64,000 nt of DNA from Streptomyces alanosinicus (GCF_014650595.1 NZ_BMVG01000004.1:62001-126000), one strand, 5' to 3'; counted from the first letter of the stretch, positions 1-8,121 are shown. Numbers and translations are program-made. The notes: generated from the sequence alone by a model not told the origin.

Positions 1-347
1 ACGTCCTCGCCGGGGAGCTGGCGAGGGCGGGCGGTGACCACGAGCGCGCCTTCCCCGCCTACGAGCGCGCGATGGCGCAGCACGTGCGCGGCAGCTGCGC
101 GGCCGCGCTCAGCGCGGCGAAGACCCTGATCCCCACCTCACGCCTCGGCGTGCGGGGACTGGCCCAGGGCGCCCGCCTGATCTCCGCCCTGCCCGCGGGG
201 CCCAGCCGCGCCCTCCTCCGTCTCACCGCCAAGAGCGCACGCCTCTACAACTCCATGACCGTCGACGACTACCTGCCGTTGCCCACCGCATCGCGAGGCC
301 GGGACCGCCTCGCGGGCGACCCCGGAGGCGGGCTCGGGGTGGGGTGA
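1..347 (+). CDS. FAD-dependent monooxygenase, C-terminal end (partial)
   Basis: Only the last ~114 codons are present, open from base 3 to a TGA at 345-347. The opening residues VLAGELARAGGDHERAF match the segment after the FAD-binding GD motif in PHBH/TetX-type flavoprotein monooxygenases, where VLAGEL lies in the long helix near the flavin. The rest is a basic, leucine-rich tail of the length usual for the family. The oxidised substrate cannot be told. The gene converges on the recombinase pair with 78 bp between stops. It may be cargo of that element or ordinary chromosome; the window does not decide this. The family call is moderately secure, the substrate unknown. Confidence 0.6.
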   Translation, partial: VLAGELARAGGDHERAFPAYERAMAQHVRGSCAAALSAAKTLIPTSRLGVRGLAQGARLISALPAGPSRALLRLTAKSARLYNSMTVDDYLPLPTASRGRDRLAGDPGGGLGVG

Positions 348-425
348 GGAGTGCTCGCCGCCTTGCTGCCAGCCCGGGTGGGTTGGGCAAGGGCAGTGTT
401 GCTTGGACGTGGGGCAGAGCCCTGA

Positions 426-2864
426 TCAGGGACGAGGTAGGAAAGAAGGGATCCCGAGGTCGACTGAGCGGCCCGGTTGCTCAGATCTCAGGGCCTGCTT
501 CCGTTTTTCGCGCAGGAACTGCAGCGTGAGGTCGATGCCTTCGATCTCACCCAGCCAGCCCTCGGTCTCTGCTTGCTTCCGGCGGGCTTCTAGATCCTCT
601 TCCAATTCGTTGAGACGTGACAGCATCTTGGGATTCACCTGAAGCATTGGGCACCGCAGACAAGCGTGCTCATGCTGGCAAGGGGTGCCGTAGGGGCGGG
701 CGCAATTTCCAAGTTCGACCTTGCGGCGGTCGAAGTGCTCTTGGAACTCGTCCCACTCATCGGACGTTGCCGATCGGTACTCTTCGACAGGGCGTACGGC
801 CCGACGGCGAGCCAGGTATTCCTGATAGTGGCGTACGACATCCTCGTTGAAGACGGCTACATAGCCGCCGGTGGTCTCGATGTTCAAGTGGCCCAGCAGT
901 GCCGCACCGATATGGATGGGGAGCCCGTTGTTGACGATCTCGGTGGCGAACAGCCGGCGGAAATCATGGGGGGCGAACGTCAGGCCGACGAAGGCCGGGT
1001 TCGACTCGGCGAGTTCGCGGCAGAGCGTCCTGATCCGATTGGCGATGGTGTTAGGGCTGATCACGCCTCGGCCGCCCCGTGAGCCACGTTGGAACAGGAA
1101 AGGCATGGATGCAGACCACTGTCGCTCGTGCGCATCATAGCGCTGAGTAAGAGGAACAGACCTTCGCTCTTCGGTGATATGGCGGCGAATCACCGATGCG
1201 ATCACATGGAAAAGCTCTGCCGACATGGGGATGACGCGCTCTCGGTCGGTTTTCGATGGCGCGATGACCAGGAGGGCGACCACCTCGCCGTTCGGCCTCT
1301 GGTACTGCCGGATGCTGAGCTGCGTCAGCTCGACAAGTTCCTCGATCCGGACCCCGCTCAGCCTCAGTGTCTCCACGTAGGCCCAATCCCAGCAGGCGTC
1401 CTCTTCTGCTCCTTCAGCATGGATTATTTCGCCGGTGGCGAGGTCCTCCACACGCACCGGCGCTTTGGAATGGCGAGCCTTTGCCTGGTCAGCTTGGCTG
1501 TTCGTCCGGCGGTAGGAGCGGCCGGCATGAGTGAACTCCTCGCCGAGCGGGATAGCCGCTGCGGCCTGGAGCAGGGCGCGCGACTTCCTGTGCTTCTCCT
1601 CCACATGCTCAACCAGCGTGGGCAGAAGCGGCTGCCGTTCACGAATGCGGTTGTCGGTCCGTTCCTTCGCCCTGCGGCGGCCGCTTCGCGCGGACCGCAC
1701 CTCGTGCCGGGGGACAGGGCACGGTACTGCCCAGACGCCCCACCGTTCCGGCTCTTCAAGAGCCCAGCTCTGCAGATCAAGGTAGAAACCCCGGACCTGG
1801 AGGAGGAGGGAGTCCAGGGTCCGGCGCGGTTGATCCCGCTCCTTCCCGACAAAGCTGACCTCTTCCCTCCACTTCTGGTAGACATCGTTTGACAAGCTGA
1901 GGTCGGCTTGCTCGGGCGCGATCGCCTCGATTTTCTGCCAGAACACAGAGACCAGAAGCTGTGCCAAGCCGGTCAGCGCGCTGTAGTCGAGCTCGGTTCG
2001 ACGTCGCTCGAGATAGTCGATGAACAACTGCCGCACCCCACCGCACCGGATGGGATAGCTGTCCACCAGCTCGGTCACGGACTTCTGTCCGGAGACCAGC
2101 ACAGCGCGGAGTTGTTGGGGCGTCCCGGCGGGGAAGACCCCCATGCCGTGCAGTGTTTCCCAGGCGGAGTGGCCGGCGAAACGGCTGCTTCCAGGTGACG
2201 CACCCCGGGTCAGTCCGTACTTATGACACTCGAGCGAATAGTGCAGCAGCCCTTCGGGAGTCAGATCTGACAGGGCGATCCCCTGAGTGATCAGAGCGAG
2301 GGTCACGTCGAACAACGAGGTCCGCTGCTGGCCAAGGCTGTGGGCGCTGGCCGACTCCGCCGCGAAGAACTCGTCCAGACTCTTATCCCCCTGAACATGC
2401 CTGAACTGTTCCGCAAGCCCGACGAAGTCGTTCGAGCGGACGGCGCGGAGCGACGGCTGGATGACCCGGAGACAGATCAGACAACGCAAGCCGAGTGCTG
2501 CTTGAGTTTTGTGGGGACCGAATTCGAACCGCTCTCGCAACGGGTTCCCGGGTTCGTCGAGACCGCTGGCAACCCAGCGATCCTGCCAAGTCTTCCCCGG
2601 AAACTGAGCCAGATACGTAAGGACCCGCCGAGTTGCGATCCTGCGTGTTTTCCTTCCGCTGCTGTGGGTGACGGTCTCCCAGGCGACGGCCGCACAGTCG
2701 GCGATGTCCTCCACGCCTGCCTCGCTCAGGTCGCCGTAAGGGCGAGGAGCGGAACGTGCGGTGGACGGCGCGGCTACGAGTTTGCTGACGTCGTGCTTGA
2801 GACGCTTTCCGGACTGCGCCAGAACATGGTCGATCCGGCGATGCCGCAGAGTGCTGTCAGCCAC
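426..2864 (-). CDS. Large tyrosine recombinase, TnpB-like (812 aa)
   Basis: Phage-integrase-family recombinase that would cut and rejoin DNA through a 3'-phosphotyrosine. The C-terminal half carries the full catalytic set: Arg506 (RLSGVRIEEL), a Lys near 538, His633 and Arg636 (HDFRR), His659 (GHLN) and nucleophile Tyr668 (TTGGY). After it comes a Cys/His cluster around residues 726-743 (CARPYGTPCQHEHACLRC), probably zinc-binding, then a charged coiled-coil-like tail. The ~480-residue N-terminal part has no motif I recognise. Length, zinc cluster and pairing resemble TnpB of Tn554. The start overlaps the end of the upstream recombinase by 8 nt, so the two are translationally coupled. A perfect 12-bp palindrome (CCCTGATCAGGG, 420-431) covers the stop codon. 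Confidence 0.8.
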   Translation of the reverse strand: MADSTLRHRRIDHVLAQSGKRLKHDVSKLVAAPSTARSAPRPYGDLSEAGVEDIADCAAVAWETVTHSSGRKTRRIATRRVLTYLAQFPGKTWQDRWVASGLDEPGNPLRERFEFGPHKTQAALGLRCLICLRVIQPSLRAVRSNDFVGLAEQFRHVQGDKSLDEFFAAESASAHSLGQQRTSLFDVTLALITQGIALSDLTPEGLLHYSLECHKYGLTRGASPGSSRFAGHSAWETLHGMGVFPAGTPQQLRAVLVSGQKSVTELVDSYPIRCGGVRQLFIDYLERRRTELDYSALTGLAQLLVSVFWQKIEAIAPEQADLSLSNDVYQKWREEVSFVGKERDQPRRTLDSLLLQVRGFYLDLQSWALEEPERWGVWAVPCPVPRHEVRSARSGRRRAKERTDNRIRERQPLLPTLVEHVEEKHRKSRALLQAAAAIPLGEEFTHAGRSYRRTNSQADQAKARHSKAPVRVEDLATGEIIHAEGAEEDACWDWAYVETLRLSGVRIEELVELTQLSIRQYQRPNGEVVALLVIAPSKTDRERVIPMSAELFHVIASVIRRHITEERRSVPLTQRYDAHERQWSASMPFLFQRGSRGGRGVISPNTIANRIRTLCRELAESNPAFVGLTFAPHDFRRLFATEIVNNGLPIHIGAALLGHLNIETTGGYVAVFNEDVVRHYQEYLARRRAVRPVEEYRSATSDEWDEFQEHFDRRKVELGNCARPYGTPCQHEHACLRCPMLQVNPKMLSRLNELEEDLEARRKQAETEGWLGEIEGIDLTLQFLREKRKQALRSEQPGRSVDLGIPSFLPRP

Positions 2865-4056
2865 CGAACACCGCCCGGACGTCCTCGGGGTCGTAGCCCG
2901 GCGCGAACTTCGGTACCTGGCGTGGACGCGTATAGAGGTCCTGAAGCTTCTCGGTCATCTCGTCCAGGCGGACCGTCAGGTAGATGCCCGTTGTGTCGAG
3001 TTTTGCGTGGCGCATCACCCGCTGGACCTCGGGGAGAGTCATCTTCGGGTCGTTCGCCATGCGAGTCGCGGCGGTATGCCGGAGATCATGCAGAGTCCAG
3101 TTAGTCTGAAGCTTTGCGTTCGCTCGTTGCAGGACCCGGCGCATGGCCGAATACGTGAGCGGCCTCGGATCGCCACGCAAAGCCCTCCAGAGCTTCTCGC
3201 CCGCTTTGGGCACTCCAGCCTGGGAAAGGTATGCGGCGAGGTACCGAAAGGCGTCGGGCGACGCGGGGACCGGCTCCCGGTTCTTCGTCCCCTTGGAGAC
3301 GACGTAGATCTGCTGACCGGCCCAATTGACGTCCCCGATCTCGATACCCAGGAGTTCTTCTGCACGCGCGCCGCTTGAGACGTAGCAGGAGAGGAGCGCC
3401 CTGTCCCGGTCGTTCTTCATCGCCTCGAACAACTCGTCCCACATGCCGTCCGGAAGCGAGCGGGGGAGCTGCTTGGGTACGCGTTGCCGGAGTCGTGCCC
3501 GTCGTACATGGATTGGCGCTTCCATCGGGCTCCGGTGGGACAGTTCTGCACGGCGGTCCTTGGACGCCGGCACCGGATTCACCACAGGACCGGCGCCGTT
3601 CCCGGCATGGAATTCGTAGAAACCGGAGATCACGGTCAACGCGTGGTTGATGGTCCGAGGCGCGTACCCCGGGCCGAGCGTCTGCTTTCCGGTCCGCAGG
3701 TTCACGGATCCAGGCGGAGACGAATCCGGGCTGCGCCTTTCACGCTGTGGGTTGGCCGCGGTCCTCATCCACCCCACCAAGCACTCCACCTCGCTGACCG
3801 TCGCCCGGTCCCAAGCGATCCCGAGCTGCCACAGGACCCGAAACCACCTCAACAGGTCATAGGCATAGCTACGACAGGTTGACGGGCTTGATGAACCCAG
3901 GGCCAGGCTCCTCAAGTAGTCGACAACCACCCCGACTGGCATGCCACTTGAGTCCAGCACTGTCCAGGGCGGAAAAGCCTGGTCAGTAGCCACGACGCTG
4001 CCGATTCGCTGCAGGTCGACACGCCCCTCTCGGAGCTCGGTCCGCATGCTCTGCAC
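2857..4056 (-). CDS. Tyrosine recombinase, TnpA-like (399 aa)
   Basis: Site-specific recombinase of the phage-integrase family. A SAM-like N-terminal core-binding domain (about residues 40-150) precedes the catalytic domain with Arg231 (SSGARAEEL), Lys255, His323 and Arg326 (HDLRHT), His350 (RHAKLDTTGIY) and Tyr359. All key residues are present, so it should be active. It is the first gene of a coupled pair with the 812-aa recombinase and begins about 55 bp from the junction with the dnaE2 remnant, the position TnpA has at the terminus of Tn554. The size is close to that of TnpA. It is transcribed away from the insertion boundary, so its promoter should lie in or near the terminal sequence at 4057-4112. 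Confidence 0.82.
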   Translation of the reverse strand: MQSMRTELREGRVDLQRIGSVVATDQAFPPWTVLDSSGMPVGVVVDYLRSLALGSSSPSTCRSYAYDLLRWFRVLWQLGIAWDRATVSEVECLVGWMRTAANPQRERRSPDSSPPGSVNLRTGKQTLGPGYAPRTINHALTVISGFYEFHAGNGAGPVVNPVPASKDRRAELSHRSPMEAPIHVRRARLRQRVPKQLPRSLPDGMWDELFEAMKNDRDRALLSCYVSSGARAEELLGIEIGDVNWAGQQIYVVSKGTKNREPVPASPDAFRYLAAYLSQAGVPKAGEKLWRALRGDPRPLTYSAMRRVLQRANAKLQTNWTLHDLRHTAATRMANDPKMTLPEVQRVMRHAKLDTTGIYLTVRLDEMTEKLQDLYTRPRQVPKFAPGYDPEDVRAVFGG

Positions 4057-4114
4057 ACCACACCTCTCAGTCCCGGGGCCTCCTGGCCCTCACGAGCAGG
4101 TGCAGTCAACAGGA

Positions 4115-4540
4115 CGCTCCGGCAAGCGGGTCATCTTCTCCACGCTGGACGACGGCACGGGCCTGGTCGACCTCGCCTTCTTCGACGACTCGCACGATGC
4201 CTGCGCCCACACCGTCTTCCACTCCTGGCTGCTGCTGGTGCGGGGCGTGGTGCAGCGGCGCGGCCCGCGCAGCCTGAGCGTGGTGGGATCCGCCGCCTGG
4301 AACCTCGCCGAGCTGGTGGAGCTGCGGGCCGGGGGCGGCCTCGACGAGGTGGCGGCGCGGCTTGCGGAGCCGGTGGCCGAGGGCGCGGGCGGCGATCCGA
4401 CCGGTGGGCGGCGGATCCGGCTGCCGACCGGATACGAGATGCATCCGTGGGCCGATCTGCGGCCCGCGGGCCAGGAGGCCGCACAAGGGCCTTCGGCGAC
4501 GAAGAAGTTGTGGCACCAGAGTCCGGGGAGTGCGGGATGA
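4115..4540 (+). pseudogene. dnaE2: dnaE2, error-prone DNA polymerase III alpha, 3' fragment
   Basis: The last 141 codons of a DnaE2-type polymerase. The reading frame becomes DnaE-like at RSGKRVIFSTLDDG, the start of the OB fold that follows the helix-hairpin-helix region, and runs to the typical actinobacterial end GYEMHPWADLRPAG plus a basic tail. A full-length protein has over 1000 residues, so the PHP, palm and fingers domains are missing. Upstream DNA belongs to the recombinase element. The frame stays open back to 3941 through element sequence, but a chimera started there would not be a polymerase. The stop overlaps the start of the next gene (ATGA, 4537-4540), showing the two were once an operon. 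Confidence 0.8.
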
Positions 4541-5511
4541 CCATCCTCTGCGTACGTTTCCAGCTGCCGCCGATGTACGAGGCGGCCCTGCCGGGACTGC
4601 TCGGCCTGCTGGAGGACTTCACCCCGGTCGTCGAGGCACTGCCCCCGGACGGGGCGCTGGCCGATCTGCGCGGTGCCGAGCGGTACTTCGGGCGCGGCGC
4701 CGTGGAGCTGGCCTCGGTGATCCGGGTGCGGGCGCTCGCGCGGTACGGCGTCGACTGCGTGATCGGCGCCGGACCGGGCCCGATGCTGGCCCGCGTGGCG
4801 CTGCGCGACGCCCGGCCCGGGGTGACCTGTGCCGTGCCCGAGGACCCGGACGCCGTCGCGGAGTTCCTCGCTGAACGGCCCGTCGCCGCGCTGCCCGGGG
4901 TCGGCGCGGCGACCGCCCGCACCCTGGGCGAGTACGGCCTGGACACCCTGGGCCTGGTCGCCGGCGCGCCGCTGTCCACGCTCCAGCGGCTGATCGGCGT
5001 GCGAGCGGGGCGCGAGCTGCGTGAGAAGGCGAGCGGCATCGACCGGGGCCGGGTCGTGCCGAACGCCGTCTCGCGGTCACTGGCGGCGGAACGGGCCTTC
5101 GCGCTCGACGAGCTGGACCCCGACCGGCACCGCAGGGCGCTGCTGTCGGCCGCCGAGGAGATCGGCGCACGGCTGCGCGCGGTGCGGAAGAGCTGCCGCA
5201 CCCTGACCCTCACCGTGCGCTACGCCGACCGCTCCTCCACCACGCGCACCCGCACTCTGCAGGAGCCGACCGCGCGCTCGGCGGCCCTGACGAGGGCGGC
5301 CTACGGCATGTACGGGGCGCTCGGCCTGCAGCGGGCCCGGGTCCGCGGACTCGCCCTGCGTGCAGAGGGCCTGGTCTCCGCCGACCAGGCCTCCCACCAG
5401 CTCACCTTCGACCCCGTGGACGAGAAGGTCCGCCGGATCGAGGAGGTCGCGGACCGCGCGCGGGCGAAGTTCGGGCCCAGGGCGGTGATGCCGGGGACCC
5501 TGGCGGCGTGA
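4537..5511 (+). CDS. Y-family DNA polymerase homologue, ImuB-like, probably non-catalytic
   Basis: A 324-aa protein with the Y-family layout: palm-like start, HhH thumb (LPGVGAATARTLGEYG, ~135-150) and a little-finger domain to the end. The first metal-binding Asp of active enzymes is replaced in the N-terminal strand (ILCVRFQL). The usual SIDEA segment reads PPDGA, so Asp38 remains but the following Glu is Gly39. Two of three carboxylates are gone, as in mycobacterial ImuB, which acts as an adaptor for DnaE2 rather than a polymerase. The start at 4537 overlaps the dnaE2 stop; the longer frame upstream is only the dnaE2 shadow. QLTFDP near the C-terminus could be a weak clamp-binding motif. 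With dnaE2 broken, its partner and its promoter are probably lost. Confidence 0.75.
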   Translation: MTILCVRFQLPPMYEAALPGLLGLLEDFTPVVEALPPDGALADLRGAERYFGRGAVELASVIRVRALARYGVDCVIGAGPGPMLARVALRDARPGVTCAVPEDPDAVAEFLAERPVAALPGVGAATARTLGEYGLDTLGLVAGAPLSTLQRLIGVRAGRELREKASGIDRGRVVPNAVSRSLAAERAFALDELDPDRHRRALLSAAEEIGARLRAVRKSCRTLTLTVRYADRSSTTRTRTLQEPTARSAALTRAAYGMYGALGLQRARVRGLALRAEGLVSADQASHQLTFDPVDEKVRRIEEVADRARAKFGPRAVMPGTLAA

Positions 5512-5579
5512 CTCCGTTCAGGCGCCTGATGACGGTCCGTCAGTGATCAGCCGGCGCTCTGGTTATCACTGGAAGTTTT

Positions 5580-5622
5580 TACTGACGCGTAACTTCACAG
5601 TTGTGCTACTCGCCCGTAACTT
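5580..5622 (+). promoter_or_regulatory. Paired 16-bp direct repeats upstream of lipase
   Basis: TACTGACGCGTAACTT (5580-5595) and TACTCGCCCGTAACTT (5607-5622) match at 13 of 16 positions and are 27 bp apart. With the preceding base the first contains the dyad TTAC-N6-GTAA; the second has TAC-N6-GTA. They lie ~80-120 bp before the lipase start, a sensible place for a TetR-type operator pair. The regulator is unknown. Confidence 0.4.
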
Positions 5623-5700
5623 GACGAGTGAACAGCATCCTCGTGATCCGGATCACAGGGTAAAGCCCCCACCTCCCTTGAGCCGCAAGGAGATCACACG

Positions 5701-6600
5701 ATGCTGCCCTGGAAACGAGTGCTCAGACCCCTCGCCGCGCTGATCCTCACCGCCGCCGTGGCCACCGTTCCCGCCGCCGCGGCGCACGCTGCGGACACAG
5801 GGCCGAGCTGGGGGTCCCCCCGCTCGAGCGAAGCCGAGAGTGGGGGAGGCTGGAACGACTTCTCCTGCAAGCCCTCCGCCGACCACCCCCGTCCGGTCGT
5901 CCTGGTGCACGGCACCCTCGGCAACTCGGTCGACAACTGGCTGTCCCTCGCCCCGTATCTGAAAGACCGCGGATACTGCGTCTTCTCCCTCGACTACGGT
6001 CAGCTGACCGGCGTCCCGATCTTCTACGGCCTCGGCCCCATCGACAAGTCGGCCGGGCAGCTTTCGGCCTTCGTGGACAAGGTGCTCGCCGCGACCGGAG
6101 CCGCCAAGGCCGACCTGGTCGGACACTCCCAGGGCGGCATGATGCCCCGCTACTACCTGAAGTTCCTCGGCGGAGCCGCCAAGGTGAACGCCCTCGTGGG
6201 GCTGGCCCCCGACAACCACGGCGCCACCCTGAGCGGCCTCACCGACCTGCTGCCGTACTTCCCCGGCGCCGCGGACCTGATCAAGGCCACCACCCCCGGC
6301 CTCGCCGACCAGATGCCCGGCTCGGACTTCCTCACCAAGCTCAACGCGGGCGGCGACACCGTCCCCGGAGTGCACTACACGGTCATCTCCACCAAGTACG
6401 ACGAGGTGGCCACGCCCTGGCAGAGCCAGTACCTGAGCGGCTCGGACGTGCACAACGTGCTGCTCCAGGACCTGTGCTCGCTCGACCTCTCCGAGCACGT
6501 CGCGATCGGCCTGTTCGACCGCATCGCCTTCCATGAGGTGGCCAACGCGCTCGATCCGGCCCACGCCACCGCCACCACCTGCGCCTCGGCCTTCAGCTGA
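5701..6600 (+). CDS. Secreted triacylglycerol lipase/esterase (class 2-type)
   Basis: A 299-aa alpha/beta hydrolase exported by a Sec signal peptide (basic start, hydrophobic core ~10-25, AHA-A cleavage near residue 31). Motifs: HG at 70-71 as the oxyanion-hole segment, nucleophile Ser143 in GHSQGG, and a C-terminal LSEHVAIG that should supply the catalytic His. Cysteines near 56 and at the C-terminal end probably form disulfides. The start is set by GCAAGGAGATCACACG just upstream. Residues 37-50 (GSPRSSEAESGGG) lie between signal peptide and catalytic domain and are encoded by a copy of the 41-bp palindromic repeat, so they are an inserted linker. A strong hairpin follows the stop. Confidence 0.88.
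   Translation: MLPWKRVLRPLAALILTAAVATVPAAAAHAADTGPSWGSPRSSEAESGGGWNDFSCKPSADHPRPVVLVHGTLGNSVDNWLSLAPYLKDRGYCVFSLDYGQLTGVPIFYGLGPIDKSAGQLSAFVDKVLAATGAAKADLVGHSQGGMMPRYYLKFLGGAAKVNALVGLAPDNHGATLSGLTDLLPYFPGAADLIKATTPGLADQMPGSDFLTKLNAGGDTVPGVHYTVISTKYDEVATPWQSQYLSGSDVHNVLLQDLCSLDLSEHVAIGLFDRIAFHEVANALDPAHATATTCASAFS
5809..5849 (+). repeat. 41-bp palindromic repeat, copy 1 (inside lipase)
   Basis: Opens with TGGGGGTCCCCCC, then GCTCGAGCGAAGCC, and ends in GTGGGGGAG. Two further 41-bp relatives lie at 16354-16394 and 38096-38136 in the other orientation. It encodes a Gly/Ser-rich linker just after the lipase signal peptide. Confidence 0.8.
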
Positions 6601-6607
6601 CCTGCCG

Positions 6608-6646
6608 CCGGGGCCTGTCCGACCTGAGCCGCCGGACAGGCCCCGG
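6608..6646. terminator. Hairpin between convergent lipase and LPMO genes
   Basis: Perfect 14-bp inverted repeat (CCGGGGCCTGTCCG, 6608-6621, and its complement, 6633-6646) with an 11-nt loop. It starts 8 bp after the lipase stop and lies 18 bp beyond the LPMO stop. Likely a bidirectional terminator. Confidence 0.8.
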
Positions 6647-6663
6647 AAGTCTCCCCGGCGCTC

Positions 6664-7683
6664 TCACCGGCGGTGGGCGCCGCCCGCCGCGCGCCGTCGC
6701 ACCGACAGGAACAGCGCCGCCGAACCGAGCGCCAGCGCGCTCGCGCCGCCGATCGCGACGTACGTGACGCCGGTGGAGGCGCCGGTCTCCGCGAGGTTCT
6801 TCGCGGCACCGGCCGCCTTCGGCGCGTCGGCCGCGGCGGCGGTGCCGGGCCGCCGGGCGGGCTGCCCAGCCGCTTGCCGGGCGGGCCGCTGGGCCGGCGC
6901 GCTCGCGCCGTCGCCGGCGTTCTGGCCGTGGCCGTGGTGCCGCATCGTCATCGTCGACCTGTCGGCACCGGCCGCTATCTGCCGGTCCGAGGGCGCGGAG
7001 GCCGTGGGCGCCGGGGTGCTGCCCGTACCGGCCGTGCCGGCGCCGCCAAAGTCCACGTCCGAGCAGGAGTAGAACGCCTCCGGACTGTCCGAGCGTTGCC
7101 AGATCGCATACAGCAGCTGCTTGCCGGACCGCTCGGGCAGCTTGCCGGAGAACGTGGAGAAGCCGCCCGAGGCGACCGGGTCGGTGACCGTCGCCACCGG
7201 GTGCTCCATATCCAGCCCGGACCAGGCCAGCGGCTTGGCGGGGTCATAACCGGGCCGGGTGAGATAGACCTTGAAGGTCCCCTTGTGCTGGGCGGTCACC
7301 CGGTACTTGAACGTGTACGCCCCACTGTGCACGCTCGTCGCCGGCCAGTCGGCGCGGGCCAGGTCCAGGCCCTTGAACTCCTCGTTGTTCGCGCTGCACA
7401 GCTTGCCGTCCGGGATCAGCTTCCGGTGCTGTCCGGCGGCGTCGCCGATCCGGATGCCGTTCCAGTCGTACAGCGCCTGCGCGCCGCCGGCCGCCACGGC
7501 CGCCTTGCACGCGGCCGACTTCGGGCTCTGCGGACCCTCCGCGTAGCACTGCGAGACACGGCTGACCGGATCGCCCATCGAACCGTGCGCGGACGCGGGT
7601 GCGGCGGCGAGCACGGTCAGGGCGAGCTGCGGCAGACCGAGCACGGCGACGACGGCGGCCGTGCGGCGGGCGCGAGCGGACAT
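6664..7683 (-). CDS. AA10 lytic polysaccharide monooxygenase with LAETG cell-wall anchor
   Basis: A 339-aa secreted copper monooxygenase that would oxidatively cleave chitin or cellulose. The signal peptide ends ASA-H, leaving His33 as the mature N-terminal residue; with His119 (SVHSGAYTF) it forms the copper histidine brace. The catalytic domain ends near residue 220 with FYSCSDVDFG, followed by an Ala/Pro-rich linker. The C-terminus is a sorting signal: LAETG at 297-301, a hydrophobic segment, then a basic tail (RRRAAGGAHRR). LAXTG is the recognition motif of class E sortases in Streptomyces, so the enzyme should be anchored to peptidoglycan. The only sortase seen here is class F (42.9 kb), so the anchoring enzyme lies elsewhere. 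Confidence 0.9.
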   Translation of the reverse strand: MSARARRTAAVVAVLGLPQLALTVLAAAPASAHGSMGDPVSRVSQCYAEGPQSPKSAACKAAVAAGGAQALYDWNGIRIGDAAGQHRKLIPDGKLCSANNEEFKGLDLARADWPATSVHSGAYTFKYRVTAQHKGTFKVYLTRPGYDPAKPLAWSGLDMEHPVATVTDPVASGGFSTFSGKLPERSGKQLLYAIWQRSDSPEAFYSCSDVDFGGAGTAGTGSTPAPTASAPSDRQIAAGADRSTMTMRHHGHGQNAGDGASAPAQRPARQAAGQPARRPGTAAAADAPKAAGAAKNLAETGASTGVTYVAIGGASALALGSAALFLSVRRRAAGGAHRR

Positions 7684-7875
7684 ACGGAACTCCTCGGAAG
7701 ACGGTCCTGCGGTGGGGCTGGATCCCGTGGGGGTGTTCCGAAACTAGCCCTGAGAAACCGCGAAATCGCCTGCTGGAGGAGGGTGGAGGAGATCCTTATG
7801 GTGCCCTTAAGGGGGTACTCAGACTGCGCTCAGGCAGACGGCGACGGCGGACGGCGACGCACGGCCTCGGCGCGG

Positions 7876-8010
7876 TCAGCCGTCCGGCCACCAGGTGCGG
7901 GCGATGTCCTTGCGCACCTCGGGGCGGGACGTGGGACGCTCCTCCGCCTTTTCGCGGATCCGGCGGCTGTCCGTCTTCTTCAGGGGCTTCTGCACGGTTA
8001 CGCGGCGCAT
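7876..8010 (-). CDS. 44-aa conserved small basic protein
   Basis: A short gene beginning MRRVTVQKPLKKTD and ending ARTWWPDG. The start has a strong ribosome binding site (AAGGAGGCAGCC directly before ATG). The protein is very charged, with many Lys, Arg and Glu residues and a Trp-Trp pair near the end; no signal peptide or membrane segment. From memory it resembles short conserved hypothetical proteins of Streptomyces, without a known role. It is divergent from the methyltransferase gene and fills most of the stretch between that and the LPMO. The good Shine-Dalgarno and typical codon use make it a credible gene despite its size. Function is unknown. Confidence 0.65.
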   Translation of the reverse strand: MRRVTVQKPLKKTDSRRIREKAEERPTSRPEVRKDIARTWWPDG

Positions 8011-8092
8011 GGCTGCCTCCTTCGGTGCCTGCCGGAGTCCGTGGTGTCACGGAGGCAGACCCTTTTGGGGAGAGTTCCTCATCGGAGCCGGG

Positions 8093-8115
8093 TTGTCAGT
8101 GGCGGGTGTCACTCT
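8093..8115 (+). promoter_or_regulatory. RecA-NDp/PafBC-like promoter of the methyltransferase gene
   Basis: TTGTCAGTG at 8093-8101, 8 nt, then CACTCT at 8110-8115. The LexA-independent DNA-damage promoter of actinobacteria is TTGTCRGTG-N8-TANNNT, so only the first base of the -10 element deviates. The ATG follows 6 bp downstream, implying a leaderless transcript. Confidence 0.55.
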
Positions 8116-8121
8116 GTGGGG

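Larger units (their letters stand above)
348..4112. mobile_element. Tn554-like element, recombinase end, inserted in dnaE2
   Basis: Two tandem tyrosine recombinase genes sit with the upstream one starting about 55 bp from a sharp junction. At the junction DnaE2 coding sequence resumes in mid-protein (codon CGC at 4115). In Tn554 the transposase genes lie in the same order at one terminus, and that element targets a DNA-repair gene (radC). The segment looks clearly more A/T-rich than its surroundings. No third gene (tnpC) is visible. The left boundary is not identifiable: the 5' part of dnaE2 is not in the window, so the element either continues left of base 1 with cargo or its insertion came with a deletion. 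348 is only the end of the neighbouring gene. Confidence 0.6.

Noticed and set aside
348..425. Second copy of the dnaE2 junction sequence at the left side as a direct repeat
   Set aside because: I compared the region with CGCTCCGGCAAGCGGG and found no convincing match, so the left end cannot be placed here.
348..4112. Prophage remnant
   Set aside because: Only two recombinase genes of Tn554 type; no phage structural, lysis or replication genes.
3941..4114. Start of a functional chimeric protein reading from the element into dnaE2
   Set aside because: The frame is open, but it is antisense to the recombinase gene, has no ribosome site and would lack all catalytic polymerase domains.
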